Source: Belnapia mucosa
Lineage (GTDB): Bacteria; Pseudomonadota; Alphaproteobacteria; Acetobacterales; Acetobacteraceae
Direction of reading: 5' to 3'
Assembly: GCF_016775475.1 (NCBI RefSeq)
Contig: NZ_JAEUXJ010000012.1
Location: forward strand, 1-64,000
Length of the DNA: 64,000 bases
Part shown: piece by piece, positions 8,161 to 17,057 of the stretch
How the letters are laid out: each line of letters starts with the position of its first letter
Position numbering within the stretch: position 1 is the first letter of the stretch
Program-made: the position numbers and the translations under genes
Notes under the pieces: model-generated
The model's input: the letters and a program-made list of their open reading frames with translations, nothing else
Database searches by the model: none
Told to the model about the DNA's origin: nothing

Positions 8161-9250
8161 AAAGGTACCATTGGCCTGTGGCGTTGTAGTTCGCCGTCAC
8201 TTGTGCTGCCAGCGCGTTCCAGTCGGTGGTTTCCTCATTGTAGGACACAGGGTCAAGAAACCATTGTCCGGTCGCCTCGAAATTCGCTGTGGCCCGGGCC
8301 GCGAGGGCATTCCAGTCGATGACTAGCGGGCTGTCCAATCCGTCATCCAGAAGCGTAAGTACCACCGAACCATTGCCATGCGCCGAAGCTGTAGCAAAGC
8401 TGACGCTTAGTGAATTGCTGCTGACGAATGAGCCGCCAGCACCGCCTCCGCCGCCGACATTCTCGACGGCCGGACCACCGCCACCGCCATTGTATCCGCC
8501 GCCGCCTCCGCCGCCGCCAAGGTAGCCGCCACCGCCGCCACCACCGAACCCACCGGGACCACCGTTACCGGCCCCGCCAGATCCGCCCGCAGGGTCTGAA
8601 TTGCTCAGGGCACTCCCGCCGCCGCCAGCATTTGCAGGAATGCCGCCGCTGCCTCCGCTGGTGAAGTAACCGCCACCGCCGCCTCCGCCGTAGCCATCTC
8701 CACCACCAGAAGTCGGGCCACCACCGCCCCCATCGCCGTTGCTGCCTGCAGCGCCGCCGGCCACGCTCTCACCGTGAATGAATGCTGCGGCTTTGCCGGC
8801 AGTTGCATCCTGAAGGGCGTCGGTTCCTCTGCTTTGTGCTTCGTTGCCGCCCACCGCCCCGCCGCCACCGCCGCCTGCAACCACCAGCAGATCATTCGGC
8901 CCGGTTACAAAGGTCGCGCCCGCGCCACCTGCCGGTCCAATGGTTTCGCGGGAGTTTCCACCTTGGGCTGCTACGACGATCGTCAGGGTATCGCCCGAGT
9001 TCAGGTCAAAGGTGGCGCCCACCTCTGCGCCGAAACCACCGACCGCCTCGTCGCTGCTTGAGCCAGTGCGAGCGTTCCCTGTGCCACCAGACCCGCCAAT
9101 CGCTTCAATGCTGTACAAACCGGCTACTTGCACGGTGAAAGTTGAGATGCTGCCGGGCGAAGTAAAATTGTATACTAGCTGTGCATCTTCGACATCTCTA
9201 GCATCTGCTGCAATGTCAGGCTGCGCCTGCTCTAAATTAATTACAGACAT
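8159..9250 (-). CDS. Glycine-rich surface-type protein with C-terminal tandem WNA/ATGxW modules
   Basis: 363 residues. Residues 1-30 are a polar lead without a Sec signal peptide. Residues 31-80 (FTSPGSISTFTVQVAGLYSI) open a beta-rich Gly_rich-like domain (PF12810 type), followed by about 150 residues dominated by Gly-Gly runs and FVSSNSLSVSFATASAHGNG. The end carries two 22-residue repeats, at 311-332 and 342-363, each of the form x-D-W-N-A-L-A-A-x-x-T-A-N-x-x-A-T-G-Q-W, separated by 9 residues. The same module is at the N-terminus of the GH16 protein at 29300-30757. AGGAGGGAGG precedes the ATG and the upstream DNA is AT-rich, unlike neighbouring genes, suggesting acquisition. Probably extracellular; function unknown. 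Confidence 0.8.
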   Translation of the reverse strand: MSVINLEQAQPDIAADARDVEDAQLVYNFTSPGSISTFTVQVAGLYSIEAIGGSGGTGNARTGSSSDEAVGGFGAEVGATFDLNSGDTLTIVVAAQGGNSRETIGPAGGAGATFVTGPNDLLVVAGGGGGGAVGGNEAQSRGTDALQDATAGKAAAFIHGESVAGGAAGSNGDGGGGGPTSGGGDGYGGGGGGGYFTSGGSGGIPANAGGGGSALSNSDPAGGSGGAGNGGPGGFGGGGGGGYLGGGGGGGGYNGGGGGPAVENVGGGGGAGGSFVSSNSLSVSFATASAHGNGSVVLTLLDDGLDSPLVIDWNALAARATANFEATGQWFLDPVSYNEETTDWNALAAQVTANYNATGQWYL

Positions 9251-9449
9251 CGTTATTTTCCTCCCTCCTGCTTCGCCGATGCGGTCCGCCTGGAAAGACA
9301 GGCAATCGGAAACGATACCGAAGCATGATTATGGTCGGGGAGGAAGGCAAGCAGAAACGAATAATAAAATGAGAATGCGAAGTGTAATCGCAACTCCTGG
9401 TTGAAATTTATTATTTACAATATCATCTGAACTCAAGAACCATGCATGA
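9251..9449. promoter_or_regulatory. AT-rich upstream region of the glycine-rich gene
   Basis: Clearly lower GC than its surroundings, with several A/T runs (9360-9425). TCCTGGTTGAA at 9395-9405 resembles TCCAGGTTGAA at 29221-29231 upstream of the GH16 gene that carries the same protein module. No confident -35/-10 pair could be fixed. Confidence 0.35.
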
Positions 9450-9820
9450 TCAGATCCCTTGCCGTGTCCGGCTTTGTGCGACGAGGCGGCGCGCGATGAC
9501 AGAGATCATTGCCATCCAGACGTGCCCGGCAATGGGGTCGGGGGCGCGGTCGTAGACGATGGTGAGCCGCCGGTAGCGGCTGAGCCAAGCGGTTGGGGCC
9601 AACCGCGGGCGCGGCTGTCCGCCATCACCGCCGAGGGCAGCACCTCGTCGCCGCGGGCCAGCCGGCGAGACGCCACTGCATGCCACCGAAGGTGAGCATC
9701 CAGATCAGCCGACGCCGCAGCCCAAGGTCCGGCGTGCGACCGCGTCTGTGCGCGCCGGTCCTCTCCCGGTCCATGGCGTCCAGTTCGGCCTCGACCGCGA
9801 AGACGAACACCTCGATGAGA
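9450..9820 (-). pseudogene. IS5-type transposase relic
   Basis: On the minus strand, AWLSRYRRLTIVYDRAPDPI followed by AMISVIARRL (about 9470-9590) resembles the C-terminal YRRL...Y-R block of IS5-family DDE transposases. In another frame RRRLIWMLTFGGMQWRLA (about 9660-9730) resembles the N-terminal LRTGCQWR block. The DDE core is largely missing and the pieces are in different frames. It is a decayed copy with internal deletion; the group assignment is tentative. Confidence 0.4.
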
Positions 9821-10081
9821 GCAAACTCCGCTCAGGCGGAATCGGCTGGGCGGGGTTTGCTCGCCCAAACATATGTCTGGAGCGGCTTCCGTGAGCCTGA
9901 GCGGACGGAACCGCTCCAGGACGTTCCGGCCGTCTCCACGGCTGGAGTGCGGAACAGGTCGGGCCGAAGCGGGAAGACGCTCAGCGGGACCGGCCGGCTG
10001 GTGCAAGACTTCGGCCCGGGATGGTCAGCCCAGCCCGCCAGCACGATCCATGTCTCGGAGCCGGCCTGATCCCTGGATTAT
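9821..10081. other. Non-coding debris between IS relic and trpA
   Basis: No recognisable gene. Short frames on both strands lack family motifs and start signals. It probably belongs to the same inserted and decayed segment as the IS relic. Confidence 0.4.
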
Positions 10082-10095
10082 CGCGTACGGATTCT
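10082..10095 (+). repeat. Direct-repeat copy 2, at the trpA stop
   Basis: CGCGTACGGATTCT, partner of 8147-8160. Its last base is the first base of the trpA stop triplet (TAA on the minus strand, 10095-10097). Confidence 0.45.
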
Positions 10096-10909
10096 TAGGT
10101 GCCCCGCACCGCTGCCGCCAGCGCCCGCACCTGCTCCAGCACCAGCCCCGCCGTCTCCGGCCGCGCCCGGCCTTCCTCGTCGAGGCTCGCCGCCAGCGTA
10201 TCCACCAGCGCCGTCCCCACCACCGCGCCATCCGCCAGCCGCGCCGCTTCGCCCGCCTGCTGCGGCGTGCGGATGCCGAAGCCGATGGCGATGGGCAGGT
10301 CCGTATGCCGGCGGATGCGCGGGATCGCCTCCTCCAGCGAGGCGGCGGTCGCGCTGCGCGTGCCGGTGATGCCGGTGATCGAGACGTAGTAGACGAAGCC
10401 GCTGGTCGCAGCCAGCACGCGCGGCAGCCGCGCCTCATCCGTGGTCGGCGCCACCAGGCGGATCAGGTCGAGCCCCGCCGCCTTGGCCTGCGGCTCGATC
10501 TCATCCGCCTCCTCGGGCGGGACATCGACCACGATCAGGCCATCGACGCCGGCCGCCGCCGCATCCACGCAGAAGCGGTCGACGCCATAGGCGAGGATGG
10601 GGTTGTAGTAGCCCATTAGGATGATCGGCGTCGCATCGTCGCCGGCGCGGAATTCGCGCACCAGCGCCAGCACGCCCGGCAGGGTGGCGCCCACCTTCAA
10701 GGCCCGCTGCGCCGCCCGCTGGATCGCCGGCCCATCCGCCATCGGGTCGGTGAAGGGCACGCCGACCTCGATGAGATCGGCGCCCGCCCCCGGCAGGCCG
10801 CGGATGATCCCGAGCGAGGTCTCCCGGTCCGGGTCGAAGGCCTGGAGATAGGTCACCAGCGCCCCGCGGCCCTCGGCCTTCAGCGCGGCGAATTTCGTCC
10901 CGATGCGGC

Positions 10910-10913
<4 letters not shown>
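10095..10913 (-). CDS. trpA: Tryptophan synthase alpha subunit
   Basis: 272 residues, normal length. TrpA cleaves indole-3-glycerol phosphate and passes indole to TrpB. The catalytic pair is visible: Glu49 in LIEVGVPF and Asp60 in DPMADGP; the usual YSDP is FTDP here. LMGYYNPILAYG and the phosphate-binding GFGIRTPQQA are intact. The start overlaps the trpB stop by 4 nt (ATGA), so the subunits are translationally coupled. In related genomes accD follows; here about 2.6 kb of extra DNA intervenes. Confidence 0.97.
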
Positions 10914-12127
<1,214 letters not shown>

Positions 12128-12242
12128 GAGCGTTCCCCTGGCTGCGGGGGTTCATAGAGCAGGGTGGCGAGGGGGGGAAGGCGGGGGCTGGCGGGCATGA
12201 CAATGCGCATCAACTGATGCTAAAATCCGTGCCGGAGGTCCC

Positions 12243-12440
12243 GTGATGCGAACCACCCTCGCCCTGGACGACGCGCTGCTCGCCGAGGCCCAGGCCCTGA
12301 CCGGCCAGACGGAGAAATCCGCCCTGGTGCGGGACGCGCTGAAGGCATTGATCGAGCGCGAGAGCGCCCGCCGCCTGGCCAAGCTCGGCGGCAGCGAGCG
12401 GCTGCTGGAGGTCCCGCCGCGCCGCCGACCGCCCGAGTGA
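12243..12440 (+). CDS. VapB-type antitoxin
   Basis: 65 residues (64 if the second ATG at 12246 is used). MRTTLALDDALLAEAQALTG followed by SALVRDALKALIERESARRL is the short VapB/DUF2191-type antitoxin: an N-terminal beta strand and helices for dimeric DNA binding, then a Pro/Arg tail that would contact the toxin. The stop overlaps the GTG start of the toxin (GTGA). The module is on the plus strand inside an otherwise minus-strand trp operon. Confidence 0.85.
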   Translation: MMRTTLALDDALLAEAQALTGQTEKSALVRDALKALIERESARRLAKLGGSERLLEVPPRRRPPE

Positions 12441-12799
12441 TCCTGGTCGATACCTCGGTCTGGGTGGACCATCTGCGGGCCGACGACCCGATGCTGCGCG
12501 GCCTGCTGGAAGCCGGGCTGGTCCTCACCCATCCCTTCGTCATCGGCGAGATCGCCCTCGGCCATCTGCGCCAGCGCCGGATGGTGCTGGCGGCACTCGA
12601 CAATCTCTCCCAAGCCGTGATGGCGACGGAGGCGGAGGTAAGAGGGCTGATCGAGGCGGAGGCGCTGGCCGGTAGCGGCATCGGCTATCTCGATGCCCAT
12701 CTGCTGGCCGCTTCCCGGCTCAGCGCCGCCCGGCTCTGGACACGGGACCGGCGACTGGCGGCGCTCGGCGCCCGGTTGGGCCTCGCCTATCCGGCCTGA
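12437..12799 (+). CDS. VapC-type PIN-domain toxin ribonuclease
   Basis: 120 residues with GTG start. Acidic PIN residues are in place: MILVDTSVWVDHLR (Asp5), FVIGEIALGHL (Glu about 39), GYLDAHLLAAS (Asp about 87) and LWTRDRRLAALG (Asp about 105). VapC toxins cut tRNA or rRNA with Mg2+. The gene is complete and coupled to its antitoxin by GTGA. Its 3' end overlaps the trpF 3' end by 13 nt, so insertion trimmed or exactly abutted trpF. Confidence 0.9.
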   Translation: MILVDTSVWVDHLRADDPMLRGLLEAGLVLTHPFVIGEIALGHLRQRRMVLAALDNLSQAVMATEAEVRGLIEAEALAGSGIGYLDAHLLAASRLSAARLWTRDRRLAALGARLGLAYPA

Positions 12800-13437
12800 G
12801 CCGCGTCGCGCGCCGCCCGTACGAAGGCCCCGATCCGCCCCGGATCCTTCACCCCCCGCGCCCGCTCGACGCCTGAGGACACATCCACCCCCGCCGCCCC
12901 GCTCTGCCGGATCGCCCTCGCCACCGTCTCCGGCGTCAGCCCGCCCGCCAGCAGCCAGGGGCGGGGGATCACCCGCCCCGCCGTCAGCCCCCAGTCGAAG
13001 GCCGCGGCATTGCCGCCCGGCAGGCTCGCCCCCGCCGGCGGCTTGGCGTCCAGCAGGAAGCGGTCCACCACCGGCGCATAAGCCTCCAGCGCCGCGAAAT
13101 CCGCCGCATCGCCGATGCCGAGAGCCTTCATCACCGGCAGCCCGAACCGGGCGCGGATTTCGGCGCAGCGCTCCGGACTCTCCGCCCCATGGAGCTGGAT
13201 CAGGCCGAGCGGCACCGCCGCCAGCGCCGCCGCGATCTCCTCGTCGGTCGGGTCGACGAAGAGCCCGACCCGCAGCGGCCCGTCCTCCATCCGGGCCGAG
13301 AGCGCCGCCGCCCCTTCCGGCGTCACCGCCCGGGGCGAGGGCGGGTAGAAGACGAAGCCCACCATCTCCGCCCCCGCCGCGGCCGCCGCGTCGAAGCCGG
13401 CCGCGTCGCTGATCCCGCAGATCTTGACCGTGGTCAC
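12787..13437 (-). CDS. trpF: Phosphoribosylanthranilate isomerase
   Basis: 216 residues. TrpF catalyses the Amadori rearrangement of phosphoribosylanthranilate in tryptophan synthesis. TVKICGISDAAGFDAA holds the catalytic Cys7, and FLLDAKPPAGASLPGG has the conserved Asp; LLAGGLTPETVARAI and GVDVSSGVE form the phosphate site. The start overlaps the pyrF stop by 4 nt, preserving pyrF-trpF coupling. Confidence 0.96.
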   Translation of the reverse strand: MTTVKICGISDAAGFDAAAAAGAEMVGFVFYPPSPRAVTPEGAAALSARMEDGPLRVGLFVDPTDEEIAAALAAVPLGLIQLHGAESPERCAEIRARFGLPVMKALGIGDAADFAALEAYAPVVDRFLLDAKPPAGASLPGGNAAAFDWGLTAGRVIPRPWLLAGGLTPETVARAIRQSGAAGVDVSSGVERARGVKDPGRIGAFVRAARDAAQAG

Positions 13438-14147
13438 CGCGGCAGGCCCGAAGCGATCGCCCGCGCCGCCGCCGCCGGATCGGCCGCGCCGGTGATCGGC
13501 CGGCCGATCACCAGCCAGTCGGCGCCATCCGCCACCGCCTCCTCGGGCGTCGCCACCCGCGCCTGGTCGCCCGCCGCGCTGCCGGCCGGGCGGATGCCGG
13601 GCACCACCAGCAGCGGCGCGGCCCCGAAGGCATCGCGGATCGGCGCCACCTCGCGCGGGGAGCAGACCAGCCCATCCGCCCCGGCGCCGAGCGCCAGCCG
13701 CGCCAGCCGCAGCACCTGCTGCACCGGCCCGCCGGAGACGCCCGTCTCGGCCAGGGTCCCGGCATCGAGGCTGGTCAGCACCGTCACCGCCAGCAGGATC
13801 GGCCGCGCCTCGCCGGCCGTCTCGGCGGCCTCGCGCGCCGCGGCGATCATGGCCGGGCCGCCGGCCGCATGCAGGGTCAGCATCGCCGGCCGCAGCGGCA
13901 GCAGCGATCGCACCGCGCCGGCGACGGTATTCGGGATGTCGTGCAGCTTGAGGTCGAGGAAGACCGGCGCCGTCCCCGCCGCTTCCCGCACCGCGGCGGG
14001 GCCGGCGGCGCAGAACAGCTCCAGCCCCAGCTTCAGCGCGCCGCAGTCCGGCGCCAACGCCGCGGCCAGCGCCGCCGCCCGGGCCGGGTCGGCCGTGTCG
14101 ATCGCCGGGATCAGCCGCGCCGCGGGGCGGGAAGGCCGTTCCAGCAC
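13434..14147 (-). CDS. pyrF: Orotidine 5'-phosphate decarboxylase
   Basis: 237 residues. Last step of UMP synthesis. The active-site Asp/Lys cluster is VFLDLKLHDIPNTV, with an upstream KLGLELF and the phosphate loop LLVVPGIRP plus DWLVIGRPIT near the C-terminus. It sits 4 nt after lapA and overlaps trpF, within the conserved ihfB-lapA-pyrF-trpF run. Confidence 0.97.
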   Translation of the reverse strand: MLERPSRPAARLIPAIDTADPARAAALAAALAPDCGALKLGLELFCAAGPAAVREAAGTAPVFLDLKLHDIPNTVAGAVRSLLPLRPAMLTLHAAGGPAMIAAAREAAETAGEARPILLAVTVLTSLDAGTLAETGVSGGPVQQVLRLARLALGAGADGLVCSPREVAPIRDAFGAAPLLVVPGIRPAGSAAGDQARVATPEEAVADGADWLVIGRPITGAADPAAAARAIASGLPR

Positions 14148-14151
14148 AGGC

Positions 14152-14490
14152 TCAGGCCGCCGTGTTGCGCAGCGCCACGATGCCCGTGCCCGCCGGCATC
14201 GGCCCGACGCGCTTGGCCGAGGCGGCGCGGAATTCGGCCAGCTCGCCTTCCATCTGCTGGGCGTGGCGCTCCGCCCGGCGCGCCCGGGCGCGCTGCGGCA
14301 GCGCCGCGATCCAGGCGACCAGCGCCCCGAACAGGAAGCAGAGCGCGCCGAAGATCAGCATCGCGACCGAGAGCGGCACCGCCCAGCCCAGGTCGAAGGG
14401 CCAGAGATAGAGCACCACCTCCTGCCGGTTCGAGAGCCCGAACAGCACCAGGATGACGAGCAGCGGCAGCAGCAGGATCAGGCGGAGCAT
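14152..14490 (-). CDS. lapA: LapA-domain inner-membrane protein
   Basis: 112 residues from the ATG at 14488-14490. Two membrane helices (LILLLPLLVILVLFGLSNRQ and VAMLIFGALCFLFGALVAWI) and a cytoplasmic helical tail (RARRAERHAQQMEGELAEF) match the LapA/DUF1049 family, which helps control lipopolysaccharide assembly and LpxC turnover in enterobacteria. The ihfB-lapA-pyrF order is conserved in alphaproteobacteria. A start 60 nt further upstream would add a Pro-rich segment overlapping ihfB's end and is less likely. Confidence 0.8.
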   Translation of the reverse strand: MLRLILLLPLLVILVLFGLSNRQEVVLYLWPFDLGWAVPLSVAMLIFGALCFLFGALVAWIAALPQRARARRAERHAQQMEGELAEFRAASAKRVGPMPAGTGIVALRNTAA

Positions 14491-14497
14491 GGAAGCC

Positions 14498-14821
14498 TCA
14501 TGGATTGGCCGGGGCGCGGGCGGTGCGGGCGGTCGGGATTTGCCCGCCATTCACCCTCTCCCGCAACTCCTTGCCCGGCTTGAAATAGGGCACGGCCTTG
14601 CCCTCGACCGGAACGGCCGCGCCGGTCCGGGGGTTGCGCCCGGTCCGGGCATCCCGCTGCTTGGCCGAGAAGGCGCCGAAGCCGCGCAGCTCCACCCGGT
14701 CGCCGCGGGCGAGCGCCGCGGTGATTTCCTCGAAGATGGTGGCCACGATCAGCTCGATATCCGGCTGGCGGAGATGCGGGTTCTCCGCCGCCAGATGGGC
14801 GATCAGCTCGCTCTTGGTCAT
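14498..14821 (-). CDS. ihfB: Integration host factor beta subunit
   Basis: 107 residues. MTKSELIAHLAAENPHLRQP begins the HU/IHF fold; VELRGFGAFSAKQRDARTGR and NPRTGAAVPVEGKAVPYFKP are the DNA-bending arm and core signature, with the intercalating Pro of the arm in RNPRTG. IHF bends DNA at promoters, att sites and origins as a heterodimer with IhfA. The C-terminal 12 residues (IPTARTARAPANP) extend past the usual end. Confidence 0.93.
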   Translation of the reverse strand: MTKSELIAHLAAENPHLRQPDIELIVATIFEEITAALARGDRVELRGFGAFSAKQRDARTGRNPRTGAAVPVEGKAVPYFKPGKELRERVNGGQIPTARTARAPANP

Positions 14822-14839
14822 CGCAGCCCTTCCCGGTCG

Positions 14840-15754
14840 TCAGCGCGCAGGCTGCCAGAGCGGCATCGGTCCGTCAACGCCAAGCCATTCTGAAACCACG
14901 GTTTTTACAGCCAGCCGGAGGGTCGCGCCAACCAGCCGCTCGGCCGCGCCGCGGGTTTCCACCTCGCGGGTCGGCAGCGTGGCCGGCACGCCCTTCTCGG
15001 CCGCCAGCCAGGCCCGCGCCTCGGCCTCGCCGCCGATCGCGTCCACCAGCCCGGCCTCCAGCGCCTGGCGCCCGGTGAAGACCCGGCCATCGGCCAGGGC
15101 CTGCACCCGCTCCGCCGGCAGCCGCCGGCCGGTGGCGACCTTTTGCACGAATTGGTCGTACATGTCGCCCACCACGCCCTGCAAGACCGCGCGCCCCTCG
15201 GGCGAGAGCGGGTGGAAGGGGTTGGGCTGGTCCTTCAGCGGGCCGGAGACCAGCGCCTCCCCCCGCAGGCCGAGCCGCGCCAGCAGCTCCGAGGTGTCGA
15301 AGGTCTGCAGGATCACGCCGATCGAGCCGGTGAGGGTCGATTCCCGGGCGAAGATCCGCTCCGCCGCCACCGCCGTCATATAGCCGGCCGAGGCCGCGGT
15401 GCCGCGCATCACCGCCACCACCGGCTTCGCCTGGCGCAGATGCAGCAGCGCGCCATGCAGCGCCTCGCCCCCGCCGACGCTGCCGCCGGGGCTGTCGATG
15501 GCGACGATCACCGCCCGCACGCCGGAATCCTTGCCCAGCGCCTCGATCGCTTCATGCAGCTTGCGGTCGTCGCCAATGAAGCCCTGGATGCTGAGCCGCG
15601 CCACCCGCCCGGAGGCAAGGCCGGGCAGGTCGCTCGCCCGCCCCACCCAGGCCAGCACGCCCGCCAGCAGCAGCAGCACCGCGAAGCCGCGCCACAGCGC
15701 CAGCCGGCGCTTCAGCCGCCTCCGGTCGATCAACAGGTCGGTCTCGAGCCCCAT
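14840..15754 (-). CDS. sppA: Signal peptide peptidase SppA (36K type)
   Basis: 304 residues with one N-terminal membrane helix (residues 20-38). Short-form serine protease with a Ser/Lys dyad: Ser122 in GTAASAGYMTAVAAERIFA and the likely general base Lys174 in SGPLKDQPNPF. VIVAIDSPGGSVGGGEALH is the oxyanion segment and STLTGSIGVILQ the following strand. It degrades cleaved signal peptides at the inner membrane. It is the first gene of the minus-strand cluster, 18 nt before ihfB. Confidence 0.94.
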   Translation of the reverse strand: MGLETDLLIDRRRLKRRLALWRGFAVLLLLAGVLAWVGRASDLPGLASGRVARLSIQGFIGDDRKLHEAIEALGKDSGVRAVIVAIDSPGGSVGGGEALHGALLHLRQAKPVVAVMRGTAASAGYMTAVAAERIFARESTLTGSIGVILQTFDTSELLARLGLRGEALVSGPLKDQPNPFHPLSPEGRAVLQGVVGDMYDQFVQKVATGRRLPAERVQALADGRVFTGRQALEAGLVDAIGGEAEARAWLAAEKGVPATLPTREVETRGAAERLVGATLRLAVKTVVSEWLGVDGPMPLWQPAR

Positions 15755-15851
15755 CGGCGCATCCGCTCCGCTTCCCGCTTCATCTGGCCCCGCCGGCGCC
15801 GCTGGTCCAGCCCCCTGGCACAGCCCCCTTGGCCCTGGCTAGGCTCGCCGG

Positions 15852-16904
15852 ATGCACCCGCTGATCAAGCCCCTCCTCGCCGAGGACTGGGCCGCCATCG
15901 ATCCCGATCTCCCGCCGCTGCTGGAGATGCTCTTCGCCCGCGCCGCCGGCGAGGACTGGCACAAGGCCGGGACCTTCAAGGACCACCTCCTCGGCCTGTA
16001 TCGGACGCTGGCGCTGTGGGACATGCCGCGGGAGATCCGGCTGCTCGGCCTGTTCCACAGCGTCTATTCCAACGAATATGTGGACCTGAAGCTGTTCCAG
16101 GACCGCGCCCCGCTGCGCCAGGCCCTGGGCGAGGAGGCGGAGCGGCTGGTGCATCTGTTCTGCACCATGCCCCGCACCCTCTTCACCCGCCGCCTGATCG
16201 AGGAAGGCGAGCTGCCCGAGGAGGGCATGGTGCTGGAGCGCGAGGGGGCGCCGCCCACCCTGCTGTCGATGCGGGATGTCGCGGTCTTCGCCATCGCCAC
16301 CATCGCCGACCTCGCCGAACAATGGCATTCCTGGCAGGACGAGATCTTTCCGGGCTTCCCTGGGCCCTCCAAGCCGCGCCGCGTCGCGGACCATTGGGCC
16401 GCCGCGCTCTGGCCCGGGCCGCTGAAGCCGACCGCCGGCATGCTCTCGATGCTCTCCCGCCTCGCCCAGCCGCTGGCGGAGATGCCGCCCGATTGGGGCA
16501 TTCCGGTGCCGCCCATCTTCGCCCGCTGCACCGCCCGGCTGGACCCGGCCGAGGAGCTGGCCGCCGTGACGCTCTATTGGCAGGCGGTCACCCGCGCCCT
16601 GCCGGTCGCCAGCCCCGACGCCACCCGCCGCGCGCTGGAGGCTGCCGTGACCCACAACCCCCATGTCGCCGAGCCGCGGCTGATGCTGGCGCAACTCGCG
16701 CTCGGCGCCGAACAGTGGGAGGAGGCGGCGCGCCAGGCCGGCGCCGCCCTGGCGCTGCTGGGCGATTGGGGCGTGGCCTGGGACAAGCGCATCGCCTGGT
16801 CCGGCTGGGTCGCCTGGGCGCGCATCCTGCAGCAATCGGCCGAGAAGCGGCGGTGGCCGGAGATGCTGCCGGGGTTGAATGGGTTGGGGTTGGTGGAGGG
16901 GTAG
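15852..16904 (+). CDS. DUF6817-like protein with C-terminal TPR-type helices
   Basis: 350 residues, soluble. The N-terminal half has KDHLLGLYRTLALWDMPREI and LLGLFHSVYSNEYVDL, which resemble the HD-like DUF6817 domain (a metal-binding-type His pattern, function unknown). From about residue 225 the helices (DPAEELAAVTLYWQAVTRAL, HNPHVAEPRLMLAQLALGAE, QWEEAARQAGAALALLGDWG) look like tetratricopeptide-type repeats. It stands alone, divergent from sppA, and is followed by two strong hairpins. Domain naming is from memory of the motif. Confidence 0.7.
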   Translation: MHPLIKPLLAEDWAAIDPDLPPLLEMLFARAAGEDWHKAGTFKDHLLGLYRTLALWDMPREIRLLGLFHSVYSNEYVDLKLFQDRAPLRQALGEEAERLVHLFCTMPRTLFTRRLIEEGELPEEGMVLEREGAPPTLLSMRDVAVFAIATIADLAEQWHSWQDEIFPGFPGPSKPRRVADHWAAALWPGPLKPTAGMLSMLSRLAQPLAEMPPDWGIPVPPIFARCTARLDPAEELAAVTLYWQAVTRALPVASPDATRRALEAAVTHNPHVAEPRLMLAQLALGAEQWEEAARQAGAALALLGDWGVAWDKRIAWSGWVAWARILQQSAEKRRWPEMLPGLNGLGLVEG

Positions 16905-16920
16905 GAATGCGGGGCCGAAG

Positions 16921-16974
16921 CCGGAGGGGCGCTGCCCCTCCGGACCACCCCGCCAGAGGCCGGAGGGCCTCTGG
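16921..16974. terminator. Tandem hairpins after the DUF6817 gene
   Basis: 16921-16943 is a perfect 10-bp stem (CCGGAGGGGC/GCCCCTCCGG, 3-nt loop) and 16953-16974 a perfect 9-bp stem (CCAGAGGCC/GGCCTCTGG, 4-nt loop). No T tract follows. They could stabilise or end the transcript. Confidence 0.5.
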
Positions 16975-17057
16975 ACACCGGGGGTTTGGGGTGACGCTTC
17001 TTAAGAAGACATAGTTGACGCCGCTATATTCAACCGAACAGCGTAGGACGGCCTCGG

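Noticed and set aside
8430..8720. Dense GCC/CCG repeats that look like a repeat array
   Set aside because: They encode Gly-Gly runs in the glycine-rich protein, with irregular spacing and no spacers, so not CRISPR.
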